Below, one piece after another: positions 17,688 through 25,449 of a stretch of 64,000 nucleotides of DNA. The stretch's first letter is position 1, and every line of letters begins with the position of its first letter. The stretch lies in assembly GCA_003133685.1 (NCBI GenBank), contig PKYQ01000026.1:1-64000 (forward strand), read 5' to 3'. The notes beneath the pieces were generated by a model. It searched no databases, was not told where the DNA came from, and saw only the letters and a program-made list of their open reading frames with translations. Origin of the DNA: Acidimicrobiaceae bacterium (GTDB taxonomy: Bacteria; Actinomycetota; Acidimicrobiia; Acidimicrobiales; RAAP-2). The position numbers and the translations under genes are program-made.

Positions 17688-19015
17688 CCTTTCGATCGCG
17701 CGTCATCACCGCGACGGTCGCGGCCGCGGCCATCGCCGTCATCCTCGCCTGCTTCGCCTCCTTCTTGACGACACGCAATTCGTTGATCAACTCGGTCGAT
17801 GTGTCTCTCAACGGCGAGGCGGCTCAGATGGGCGGCGGCCACGACGTGCTCTTCGGTGCGTTCCTCGTGCGGCCGAGCGGTCAGACGATTCCCTCGTCGA
17901 CGGGTCTCATCGACCCGACGGTCCTCGCCGTCGCCCAGGGCAAGAGCAAACAGGTCTATCGCACCGTCGCCATCGGGTCGCACAACTACCGCGAGCTCAT
18001 CGTGCCCATCGCGGCCAATTCAATCGAGGCGTGCGCCGGCGGAAACGAGTGTCTGATCAAGACGACGTCGGCCGAACTGTTCATCACGGACATCGACGGT
18101 CAAGTCAATGAGTTGCGCAACCTCATTCGCACCCTCACCTTCGTCGCGATTGGCGGACTCTTGCTCGCCCTCGGACTCGGTCTGTTCCTCGCGCGAACCG
18201 CGCTTCGACCACTCGAGGAGGTCACGAACGAGATCGAGACGGTCGCCGAGACGAACGACCTCGGGTATCGCCTCACCGAGGGCGACGAGGACGAACTCGG
18301 TCGACTTCGACGCGTGTTCAACCGATTGCTCTCGTCCGTGGAAAGTAGTCAGATCCTGCAACGCCAGTTGGTCCTGGACGCCAGTCACGAATTGCGCACT
18401 CCCCTCACCTCGTTGCGCACCAACGCGCAGGTCCTGAGTCGCGCCCAGGAGTTGAATCCCGACGATCTTCGTCAACTGACCGACGACATGGTCACGCAGG
18501 TTGACGAACTGGCCGCTCTGGTGACCGACCTCGGCGAACTCTCACGCGGCGAGCGTAGTGAGGGCCCGGTCGAAACTTTGCGACTGGACGACTGCCTCGA
18601 TGAGTGCGTCGACACGGCTCGGACCTACGCGCGAATCAAGGAGATCACGATCGACGTCAACGTCGAGCAATCGAACGTTCTCGGACGGCGCGATCGTCTC
18701 GAGCGCGCGATCTCGAATCTGCTCACCAACGCCATCAAATTCACACCGCGCGGCGGACGCATCGTGGTCGAATCGCGCGACGGCACGATCTCGGTGAGCG
18801 ATAACGGTCCGGGAATCGCCGAGGCCGACCAGCCGTTCATCTTCGATCGCTTCTGGCGTTCGGCGTCGGCGCGCGCCCTTCCCGGATCGGGTCTCGGTCT
18901 GTCGATCGTCGCCCAGGTCGTCGCCGAACTCCAGGGCACGGTTTCGGTGGATCGTGATCCGACGCTGGGTGGTGCTCGATTCACCATTACGTTGCCGATT
19001 GATGACAATCCGTAG
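17684..19015 (+). CDS. Sensor histidine kinase, MprB-like
   Basis: The 443-aa protein has TM1 at about residues 8-28, an extracytoplasmic sensor of about 120 residues, TM2 at about 150-170, and a HAMP domain (ALRPLEEVTNEIETVAETND). The dimerisation box DASHELRTPLTSLRTNAQ contains His235. The ATPase has the N box (ISNLLTNAIKFTPRGGR), the G1 box (SVSDNGPGIAEADQPFIFD) and the G2 box (GSGLGLSIVAQVV). Two Cys in the sensor domain (CAGGNEC) could form a disulfide or redox-sensitive pair. It is the partner of the regulator just upstream. Confidence 0.93.
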   Translation: MTFRSRVITATVAAAAIAVILACFASFLTTRNSLINSVDVSLNGEAAQMGGGHDVLFGAFLVRPSGQTIPSSTGLIDPTVLAVAQGKSKQVYRTVAIGSHNYRELIVPIAANSIEACAGGNECLIKTTSAELFITDIDGQVNELRNLIRTLTFVAIGGLLLALGLGLFLARTALRPLEEVTNEIETVAETNDLGYRLTEGDEDELGRLRRVFNRLLSSVESSQILQRQLVLDASHELRTPLTSLRTNAQVLSRAQELNPDDLRQLTDDMVTQVDELAALVTDLGELSRGERSEGPVETLRLDDCLDECVDTARTYARIKEITIDVNVEQSNVLGRRDRLERAISNLLTNAIKFTPRGGRIVVESRDGTISVSDNGPGIAEADQPFIFDRFWRSASARALPGSGLGLSIVAQVVAELQGTVSVDRDPTLGGARFTITLPIDDNP

Positions 19016-19047
19016 AACCGGCCCAACATTGCGTCAAATTTACGGCG

Positions 19048-19076
19048 CTTCTTAGGGTTTCACTTTCATCTTCTTA
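19048..19076 (+). promoter_or_regulatory. Tandem CTTCTTA repeats upstream of the electron-transfer operon
   Basis: CTTCTTA occurs at 19048-19054 and again at 19070-19076, exactly 22 bp (two helical turns) apart. They lie between the kinase gene and the Thr-rich gene. A related TTCTTA lies at 16907-16912 upstream of the response regulator. OmpR-type regulators bind such direct repeats. Whether this regulator binds here is inference. Confidence 0.3.
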
Positions 19077-19111
19077 CGCAAAGGTGGGAGAATTTAAGAC
19101 GAAGGAGATCG

Positions 19112-19519
19112 ATGACCCCCTCGAAGCGCACCCCCCAACAACGCGACCGACGCTTCGCGCGCGTACGGCACGTCACGCAGGCGATCTTCCTGGGATCGTG
19201 CGCGACCTCGGCGCTCTTCGTCGGCTACGCGGCCAGCGCCGCCCACTCGACGACGACCGTGCCGGTGACGACGCCCCCCACGACGAGTGGGGCGACCACG
19301 ACGACGGATGGGACAACGACCACCACCGTTCGCCACGAGACGGCGACGACGACCGTTCCGAAGACGACGCCCACGACCGCCGCGCGAACGATTCCCACGC
19401 CCCCCACCACGCTGAAGAAGGTCGCGCCGACGACGGTCTACACCCCTCCGACGACCGCGCCGGTCACGACGACGACGGTCTGCTCGTCGACGCCGTCCGG
19501 TCGGGTGATCTGTTACTAG
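19112..19519 (+). CDS. Thr-rich membrane-anchored protein with an SGAT motif
   Basis: The 135-aa protein has a basic N-terminus and one hydrophobic segment (about residues 24-44, IFLGSCATSALFVGYAA). A long low-complexity Thr/Pro tail follows, with a short Cys-containing C-terminus (CSSTPSGRVICY). A GAAGGAG ribosome-binding site precedes the ATG. Within the tail, PPTTSGATTTT contains SGAT, the core at which ApbE attaches FMN to Thr in flavoproteins; the usual upstream Asp is missing. The next gene, 4 bp away, encodes ApbE. I infer a surface-anchored, possibly flavinylated, partner. No enzymatic domain is visible. Confidence 0.6.
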   Translation: MTPSKRTPQQRDRRFARVRHVTQAIFLGSCATSALFVGYAASAAHSTTTVPVTTPPTTSGATTTTDGTTTTTVRHETATTTVPKTTPTTAARTIPTPPTTLKKVAPTTVYTPPTTAPVTTTTVCSSTPSGRVICY

Positions 19520-19523
19520 GACG

Positions 19524-20423
19524 ATGATGAAGTTCGAGATCTGGGGTCTCACGGGAACGCTCAGCACCGAGCACGACGCGCAGATGGACGACGCCACGAA
19601 GCGACTCTGGTACTGGTTGGACGCCGTGGACGCGTCGTGCAATCGCTTCCGCGACGACTCCGAACTCTCGCGGCTCAACGACAGCCACGGCGCGACGGTG
19701 GCGATCAGTTCCACTTTGGAGTTGGCGCTCGAGGCGGCACTACGCGCCGCCGACGTCACCGGCGCCTTGGTGGACCCGACGGTCCTGCCGGCGTTGCTCG
19801 CCCTCGGCTACGACCGGGACTTCGACGAACTCGCCACTGGTGATCCAATTCACCCGCACGCTGCGGTGCCCTCGATGGGACCGGCGTCAATCCATCTCGA
19901 CCTCGACGAGCACACCGTCTCGCTGGACCCGCCATGTCAGCTCGATCTCGGAGCGAGCGCCAAGGCGCTCGTCGTGGACCTGGTCGCCGATGACGTCGCG
20001 CACTCCGGTGGCGTGGTCGTCGAACTCGGCGGCGACGTCGCCGTTCGCGGCGAAGGACCGCAGGGGCCCTGGGCGATCGCCGTGAGCGACGCGCTCGTTC
20101 TCCACGGGAGCGAGCCACGCATCACCCTTCGCCACGGCGGAATCGCGACGTCGTCGACGGCGTCGCGGACCTGGCGTGTTGGTGAGCGCACCGTCAACCA
20201 CATCGTCGATCCGCGCACGGGGCGTTGCGCTCAGGGTCTCTACACCACGGCGACGGTGAGTGCGAGTGACTGCGTGCTCGCCAACTCATTTGCCACGGCG
20301 GCCCTGCTCTGGAACGAAGACGCCAGTTATCACATCGCTCAGGCCGGCTGGTCGGCGCGTCTCGTTCGCCGTGACGGTTCGCTCGAATTCGTCGGCGGCT
20401 GGCCCCACGACGAGGCGCGATGA
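19524..20423 (+). CDS. apbE: FAD:protein FMN transferase (ApbE family)
   Basis: This 299-aa protein has the ApbE core: SCNRFRDDSELSRLN, GALVDPTVLPALLALGYDRD, LDLGASAKALVVDLVAD, VVVELGGDVAVRGEGP and NHIVDPRTGRCAQG, with a late catalytic-type Thr/Asp region (TVSASDCVLANSFATAALL). ApbE covalently attaches FMN from FAD to Thr or Ser of target proteins. No signal peptide is visible, so it may act in the cytoplasm or be exported otherwise. It overlaps the next membrane gene by 4 bp. Its likely target is in this operon. Confidence 0.88.
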   Translation: MMKFEIWGLTGTLSTEHDAQMDDATKRLWYWLDAVDASCNRFRDDSELSRLNDSHGATVAISSTLELALEAALRAADVTGALVDPTVLPALLALGYDRDFDELATGDPIHPHAAVPSMGPASIHLDLDEHTVSLDPPCQLDLGASAKALVVDLVADDVAHSGGVVVELGGDVAVRGEGPQGPWAIAVSDALVLHGSEPRITLRHGGIATSSTASRTWRVGERTVNHIVDPRTGRCAQGLYTTATVSASDCVLANSFATAALLWNEDASYHIAQAGWSARLVRRDGSLEFVGGWPHDEAR

Positions 20424-21066
20424 TCGCTCTCACCTCGCCCTACCTCTGGTACACGACGAGGGCCACCGGTCTCGTCGCTCTGGTCCTCTTCACGGTCGTC
20501 GTCTGTCTGGGCGCCTTCGTCTCCAATCGCGTGGGCGGGACCAACGTCGGTCGTTTCGAACTCAATGAACTGCACCGATCGGTGTCGATGGTGGCGGTGG
20601 CCTTCCTCGTTCTGCACATCCTCACCACGGTCCTCGACAGCTATGTGCCCACGGGTTGGCTGTCGGCCGTCATCCCCATGACCTCGTCGTATAAGCGTCT
20701 CGACGTCGCCCTTGGGGCGGTGGCCTTCGACCTGATCCTGGCGGTGTGGGCGTCGAGTCTGATGAAGGCCGTATCGCCAACGGATCGTGGCGATTCATCC
20801 ATTGGTTCAGCTGGTTGGCCGTCGTGGCGGCGATCGTGCACGGTTTCCTCACTGGCACCGACGCTCGCTCGGGCATCGGACTCGCCGTCGTCATCAGTTG
20901 CGCGAGCGTCGTAGTGGCCACCGCACTGTGGCGCTATCTGAAGCGGCCGACGCGATCATTGGGTCGAACGGCGCTGTCGCCACTCGCGCCCCACGAGCCG
21001 CCGCAGCCTTCTGCGCCGAAGAGGTCCCCTGGTGAACCGAATCGTCGAAGTCGAGTACCACGATGA
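20420..21066 (+). pseudogene. Ferric-reductase-like transmembrane protein, broken by a one-base frameshift
   Basis: The first frame (20420 to about 20767) encodes three to four membrane helices with His pairs (LNELHRSVSMVAVAFLVLH) and ends in sense at ASSLMK. The family's continuation, GRIANGSWRFIHWFSW then AIVHGFLTGTDARSG, is read in the next frame from about 20767 to the stop at 21066. Restoring one G in the GG at 20767-20768 would join the two into about 215 aa, with four His placed as haem ligands. The downstream frame ends in an ATGA overlap with the next gene, so the gene was recently intact, or this is a sequence error. A classical slippery sequence is not present. Confidence 0.75.
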
Positions 21067-22334
21067 CGATGGACGCACCGCCGCGCGTGATGTCGGGCGC
21101 CTCGGGCCGGCCGCTCACCCTTCGCGAACACGAAGTGACGTTCGGTACCGCGACGGTTGGTGCCGCACTCGTCGGCGAACTCGAGGCGTCCGGACTGATG
21201 GGCCGCGGCGGCGCCGGTTTCGCGACGTCGAAGAAGGTGGAGCTCTTGCGCCACCAGCGCGGCCATCACAAAGTAGTGGTCGTGAACGCGATGGAGGGCG
21301 AACCGGTCGGTCACAAGGATCGGACGCTTCTTTCCGCCAACCCCCACCTCGTCCTCGACGGTGCCCAGTGCGTAGCGAATTTGATTGGCGCGCGCCGCGT
21401 GGCGGTGTGCGTCTCGCGTAAAGACTCCGCAATCGTGAACCACGTGCAACGGGCCCTGCACGAACGCGAACGACGCGGCACGGGCCCCGAGTTCATCCTG
21501 GACACACCGCCGTGGCGCTACGTCGCGGGCGAGGAGTCGGCGCTCGTGCACTGGCTGAACGACAACGAGACGATGCCGCAGTACCGGCCGCAACGTCCGA
21601 ACGTTCTTCACGTCGGACGCTCCCCCGCGCTGGTGGTGAACGCCGAGACCTGTGCCCACGTCGGACTGATCAATCGATTCGGCGCGCTCTGGTTCCGCGA
21701 ACTCGGAACCCCTTCGAGCCCCGGCAGCACGTTGGTGTCCGTGACGGGCGCGGTACATCGACCCACGGTCCTCGAGGTCGCTCTCGGGACGCCCCTTCGT
21801 TCGATACTGCGCGCGGCCGGCGCCGATCCCGACCCGCTCGCGCTGCTCACCGGCGGCTACGGCGGCGCGTGGCTCTCCGGCGAGCACCTCGACGTCGCGT
21901 ACTGCAACGAGGACCTGAGGTCACTCGGGGCCACGGTCGGGGCCGGCATCCTCGTCGTGGTGCCCAAGGGTGCGTGCGGGCTCGCCGAGACGCATCGCGT
22001 CGTGCAATGGATGGCGAATGAGAGTTCACGCCAGTGCGGTCCCTGCGCCTTCGGGCTGCCCGCGCTCGCCGAGGACCTGCGAACGCTGCTGCACGATGCA
22101 CGCGATCCCCACGGAGTCCTCGTCCGATTGAAGGAGCGATGTGACGTCATCCAAGGACGCGGCGCCTGTCGCCACCCCGACGGCGTCGTGCGACTCGTGG
22201 ATTCGGCCCTGCGGGTCTTCGCTGGTCACATCGACGAGCACGTGAACGGTTTTCCCTGTGCGGCGTTGACGACGACGCGCCGCTGGGTGACCGTGCCCGC
22301 CCTCGAGCACGAGTCGGATCTGGTGTGGGAATGA
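21063..22334 (+). CDS. NuoF-like flavoprotein (NADH dehydrogenase 51-kDa family)
   Basis: The 423-aa protein has the FMN/NADH fold of the complex I 51-kDa subunit: GRGGAGFATSKKVELL, AMEGEPVGHKDRTLLSANPH and YVAGEESALVHWL. An SLBB-like region follows (GTPLRSILRAAG, LLTGGYGGAWL). The iron-sulfur domain has SSRQCGPCAFG and a later CRHPDG. The first Cys of the canonical CxxCxxC is Ser here, leaving three Cys. It is not part of a nuo operon. With ApbE, the haem membrane protein and the ferredoxin, it probably feeds electrons from NAD(P)H to the membrane. It overlaps both neighbours by 4 bp. Confidence 0.87.
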   Translation: MTMDAPPRVMSGASGRPLTLREHEVTFGTATVGAALVGELEASGLMGRGGAGFATSKKVELLRHQRGHHKVVVVNAMEGEPVGHKDRTLLSANPHLVLDGAQCVANLIGARRVAVCVSRKDSAIVNHVQRALHERERRGTGPEFILDTPPWRYVAGEESALVHWLNDNETMPQYRPQRPNVLHVGRSPALVVNAETCAHVGLINRFGALWFRELGTPSSPGSTLVSVTGAVHRPTVLEVALGTPLRSILRAAGADPDPLALLTGGYGGAWLSGEHLDVAYCNEDLRSLGATVGAGILVVVPKGACGLAETHRVVQWMANESSRQCGPCAFGLPALAEDLRTLLHDARDPHGVLVRLKERCDVIQGRGACRHPDGVVRLVDSALRVFAGHIDEHVNGFPCAALTTTRRWVTVPALEHESDLVWE

Positions 22335-22567
22335 ACCGCAAACCCGATCACTTCGTGTTGCGCGTGGATCCAATCCTGTGTGACGGATTCGGGCACTGCC
22401 ACGAACTCGCGCCGGAACTGGTCCAAGTCGATGAGTGGGGCTATCCCATCATTCACGAAGAGCTCACGTCCATGACCGAGCTGACTCTGCTCAAATCGGC
22501 TCGCCTGGCCGTACGCGGTTGCCCCCGTCAGGCGCTGCGAATCGAGCGCACGAACGGCCCCGCGTAG
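22331..22567 (+). CDS. Single-cluster ferredoxin
   Basis: This 78-aa ferredoxin has LRVDPILCDGFGHCHELAPE and a distal RGCPRQALRI. The C-x5-C plus CP arrangement, with a non-Cys central position, is usual for [3Fe-4S] or converted [4Fe-4S] ferredoxins. The ATG overlaps the stop of the NuoF-like gene (ATGA), so it is co-translated and is its likely electron partner. A GTG two codons upstream is less likely. Confidence 0.88.
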   Translation: MNRKPDHFVLRVDPILCDGFGHCHELAPELVQVDEWGYPIIHEELTSMTELTLLKSARLAVRGCPRQALRIERTNGPA

Positions 22568-22628
22568 TCTCCACTTCGACCGAGGGCTTCTGGTCGCCCA
22601 CGCAAAACCGACTAAGTTAGTTCGAGCC

Positions 22629-22730
22629 ATGGGATCACTAATCAAGAAGCGCCGTAAGCGCATGCGCAAAAAGAAGCACAAGAAGATGCTGAAGCGAACC
22701 CGCTTTCAGCGTCGCGCCGCCGGTAAATAG
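22629..22730 (+). CDS. Small ribosomal protein bS22-like (AURKAIP1/COX24 family), 33 aa
   Basis: The frame encodes 33 residues, very basic: MGSLIKKRRKRMRKKKHKK, then MLKRTRFQRRAAGK. It matches in length and pattern the bS22 protein found in mycobacterial 30S subunits near the decoding centre (GSxIKKRRKRMxKKKHRKxLxRTRxQRR). No Shine-Dalgarno is seen; a TTAGTT lies 6 bp before the ATG, which suggests a leaderless mRNA. It ends 12 bp from the convergent ispE gene. Confidence 0.9.
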   Translation: MGSLIKKRRKRMRKKKHKKMLKRTRFQRRAAGK

Positions 22731-22742
22731 CTTCTTCAACGC

Positions 22743-23495
22743 CTAACGGGGCGTCGTAGTGAGTGTGGACAACTGGAGAGGGCCCTCGGGACCGGTCATG
22801 TCCCAAAGACCCTCGCTCGAGGCCAAGTGACCCTCGACGAACATCGACGAGCCTGATCCGGCCAGTCGCACCTGGGGTCCGATCTCGGCACGCAACCACG
22901 CCAAGGTCGTCGCCAGTCGTGGTTCGACCAGTCCGGCCGGCGCTTCCAGATGATTGTTCCCCTTGGGACTCCAGCCGTCGGCGCGCATTTCGTCGTAGGC
23001 GCGGTAGCACGCGGCCGTCGAGACGCCGAAGTCCGGGACGATGAGCGTAAGGTTTCGTTCTTCGTAGGGCAAGGTGCTCAAACGTTCACCCACCCCTTCG
23101 ACGAGGGCGCGTCCTCCGAGCTGACAGAACGGCACGTCGCCACCGAGGGTGACGGCGACGTCGTTGGACACCCCCCCGGCCCAGCGAAGGATGGCCGCCG
23201 CGTCGGCACTGCCGCCGCCGAGGCCGCCGCCGACCGGGATGGACTTCTCCACGCGCACGCCGGCCCGGCGTCCCACCAGGCGCAGGGCCCGTACGATCAA
23301 ATTGTTCTCGTCGGTGGCCACCTCGGTGGCGAAGGGATTCAGGATCTCTAAGTGATCGGTGGTGTCGTCGACGAAGAGCACATCATGCAGCCCGACGGTC
23401 GTCATCTCGCTTCGCAGTTCGTGAAAGCCGTCCTCGCGCCGACCGATGATCTCGAGGTTCCACGTGAGCTTGGCGTGAGCGAGTAGTTCGATCAT
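22743..23495 (-). CDS. ispE: 4-diphosphocytidyl-2-C-methyl-D-erythritol kinase
   Basis: The 250-aa GHMP kinase phosphorylates CDP-methylerythritol in the MEP isoprenoid pathway. Motifs are AHAKLTWNLEIIGRREDGFH at the start (family signature), the ATP loop PVGGGLGGGSADAAAILR, and a C-terminal VRLAGSGSSMFVEG. The ATG at 23495 overlaps the rsmA stop (ATGA). The frame is open further upstream, but that part lies inside rsmA. It is short compared with 280-300 aa homologues. Confidence 0.93.
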   Translation of the reverse strand: MIELLAHAKLTWNLEIIGRREDGFHELRSEMTTVGLHDVLFVDDTTDHLEILNPFATEVATDENNLIVRALRLVGRRAGVRVEKSIPVGGGLGGGSADAAAILRWAGGVSNDVAVTLGGDVPFCQLGGRALVEGVGERLSTLPYEERNLTLIVPDFGVSTAACYRAYDEMRADGWSPKGNNHLEAPAGLVEPRLATTLAWLRAEIGPQVRLAGSGSSMFVEGHLASSEGLWDMTGPEGPLQLSTLTTTPR

Positions 23496-24310
23496 TTGGC
23501 GGCCGCCAATCTCGCGAACTCTTCGATCGTCAACTCCTCCGGCCGTCTCGTCTCGGCGACGTCGGCGCGCTCGAAGACCCCGTCGCTCGACCACCCGGCG
23601 AGCGATCGGCGCAGCATCTTTCGTCGTTGGCCGAAAGAGGTTCTGATGACTTCGAAGAGATCGGCCTCGCTCACGATCGTTGGATCGACGCGCACTTCGG
23701 GCCGACGGACGATCGATACCAGTGCCGATTCGACGTTGGGCTTGGGCAAGAAGACGTTCGGGCTGACCTTGCCCACCACGCGTGCGTCAGCGAAGTACTG
23801 GACGCGTAGCGACGCCGCGCCGTACGCCTCGTCCCCGGCGTGTGCGGCGAAGCGCTCGCCCACCTCCTTTTGCACCATGACGAGCATCCGGCGGATCAGC
23901 GGCTCGCTCTCCAAGAGGTGCAGCACCAGTGGCGTAGCGACGTTGTAGGGCAGATTGGCCACGACGACGACTTCGCGCCCGTTGAGGATCTCCGTGTAGT
24001 CCGCACTGAGCGCGTCGGCGTGATGCACGGTGACGCCCTTCGGCTCGACGACCGAGCGCAGTGGCTCAAGGAGGTAACGGTCGACTTCCATCGCGTGCAC
24101 TTCAGCACCGGTTTCGACGAGGGCCAGCGTGAGAGATCCAAGCCCGGCACCGATCTCGAGCACGAGGTCCCCGTCGCCCACGTCGGCGAGACGCGCGATT
24201 CGTCGAACCGTGTTGGGGTCGACGACGAAGTTCTGACCCAGGGCGCGCGAGGGTTTGAGACCGTGTTCGTCAAGCAGCGCCCGGAGTTCGGTGCGGGTAT
24301 GGGTCACCAA
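23492..24310 (-). CDS. rsmA: 16S rRNA adenine dimethyltransferase (KsgA)
   Basis: The 272-aa enzyme dimethylates two adenines near the 3' end of 16S rRNA. Motifs are SRALGQNFVVDPNTVRRI, the SAM site VLEIGAGLGSLTLALVETG, EVDRYLLEPL and the catalytic VVVANLPYNVATPLVLHLL. C-terminal helices with FGQRRKMLRRSL complete it. It overlaps the preceding cell-wall gene by 7 bp and ispE by 4 bp. The order ksgA-ispE is the same as Rv1010-Rv1011. Confidence 0.96.
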   Translation of the reverse strand: MVTHTRTELRALLDEHGLKPSRALGQNFVVDPNTVRRIARLADVGDGDLVLEIGAGLGSLTLALVETGAEVHAMEVDRYLLEPLRSVVEPKGVTVHHADALSADYTEILNGREVVVVANLPYNVATPLVLHLLESEPLIRRMLVMVQKEVGERFAAHAGDEAYGAASLRVQYFADARVVGKVSPNVFLPKPNVESALVSIVRRPEVRVDPTIVSEADLFEVIRTSFGQRRKMLRRSLAGWSSDGVFERADVAETRRPEELTIEEFARLAAAK

Positions 24311-25344
24311 CTGACTTTAACGAAGACGACCCCTTTGGACAGTGGGGCCAGTTCGGCGAACTGTTGCGTGTCGAGGTCGACCACCCGGTTGCCGTGGGCC
24401 CCTTCGCGGTCCGACGCGATGCAGTGGATGACCCGGCCGGTCGCGAGATCTCGGATCGTGACTCGCGTGCCGCGCGGCAGGTACCAGGTGGCGCAGTGTC
24501 CCGCGATATAGCGATACCACGTCGCGTCGCCGATGCGGTACCTGACCCGCTTCTTCTTCGTGGGCTTCAGCGTCGTCGTGGTGACGGGCTTGCAAATCGT
24601 GGTCGTCGTCGTGGGCGCCGGAGTCGTCGTCGTGGGCGTCGGAGTCGTCGTCGTGGGCGCCGCTCCCGGCACGGTCGTCGAGGTCGGTTCGGACGTAGTG
24701 GTGGTCGCCACCGTCGTCGTGGTCGGGGTGCACGTCGGCTTGGGTTTCTTCTTCAGCGTGGTCGTCGTCACGGGTTTTTGAACCGGCTTCTTGTGCTGCG
24801 GCCGTCGGGTACTGACGATGAGCGTGATCGTCGCGTGCCACTTCACCCGGGTCCCGGCGGCCGGCGACTGGCGCAGGACGACGATCCATTTTCGGTCCGA
24901 ACTCCCTGGTCCGCGCGTATTAAAGAACAGTTGCACCCGATTCATGACGGCAAACGTCCGCGCTCTCGACAGTCCGACGAGCCGAGGGACCCGGCGCGCA
25001 CCGTGCCGGTTCGCGGTGGACACCCGGATCCTCGCCTGGAAGTGCCAGGGCACCACGGTGCCGGGCTTGGGCGACTGTCCGACGGCCTCTCGCCAGGTAC
25101 CGTTCGCACTCCCCGGTCCGGTCGTCACGAAATAGAGCGCGTCGGCGCGCATGACGGCGTAGACCTGAGCTCGACTGCGGCCGATGAGATCGGGCATGTG
25201 CCGACGGGCGTGCGATGCGGCGTCAGCCGTGACGGACGTGACGAGCACCGCGGACGCCACGAGTGCGCCGATCATCATCAGTACCGACAACGGACGCCAC
25301 GGCGCCCGCGGGTTTGATGCCCTCAGATCTCCACCCTCCGCCAC
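24304..25344 (-). CDS. Exported PASTA-Thr-linker-RlpA-like protein in the rpfB position
   Basis: From a GTG at 25344 the protein has 346 residues. A signal or anchor segment comes first (LSVLMMIGALVASAVLVTSV). Two PASTA-like repeats follow (MPDLIGRSRAQVYAVM, then VPRLVGLSRARTFAVM, each with a QSP-x-GT motif). Next is a linker of about 90 residues rich in Thr and Pro. The end is a double-psi beta-barrel of RlpA type (GDATWYRYIAGHCATWYLPR, ASDREGAHGNRVVDLD). PASTA repeats bind peptidoglycan and RlpA domains bind or cut glycan strands. In M. tuberculosis rpfB lies here between tatD and ksgA; this looks like a functional replacement. A TATACC at about -10 is visible upstream near 25360. Confidence 0.8.
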   Translation of the reverse strand: MAEGGDLRASNPRAPWRPLSVLMMIGALVASAVLVTSVTADAASHARRHMPDLIGRSRAQVYAVMRADALYFVTTGPGSANGTWREAVGQSPKPGTVVPWHFQARIRVSTANRHGARRVPRLVGLSRARTFAVMNRVQLFFNTRGPGSSDRKWIVVLRQSPAAGTRVKWHATITLIVSTRRPQHKKPVQKPVTTTTLKKKPKPTCTPTTTTVATTTTSEPTSTTVPGAAPTTTTPTPTTTTPAPTTTTTICKPVTTTTLKPTKKKRVRYRIGDATWYRYIAGHCATWYLPRGTRVTIRDLATGRVIHCIASDREGAHGNRVVDLDTQQFAELAPLSKGVVFVKVSW

Positions 25345-25449
25345 AACACTGGGGTATAGGCAATCCCCCCGGCCCACAACGCTACGAGAGGGAGAGTCCC
25401 GAGGCAACTCACCGCGAAGAAATCATTGAACCACCTGATTGGAGGTAAT

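Noticed and set aside
20760-20775. Programmed -1 ribosomal frameshift in the ferric-reductase-like gene
   Set aside because: The site (ATGAAGGCC) is not a slippery heptamer and no strong downstream stem is obvious, so an indel is the simpler explanation.
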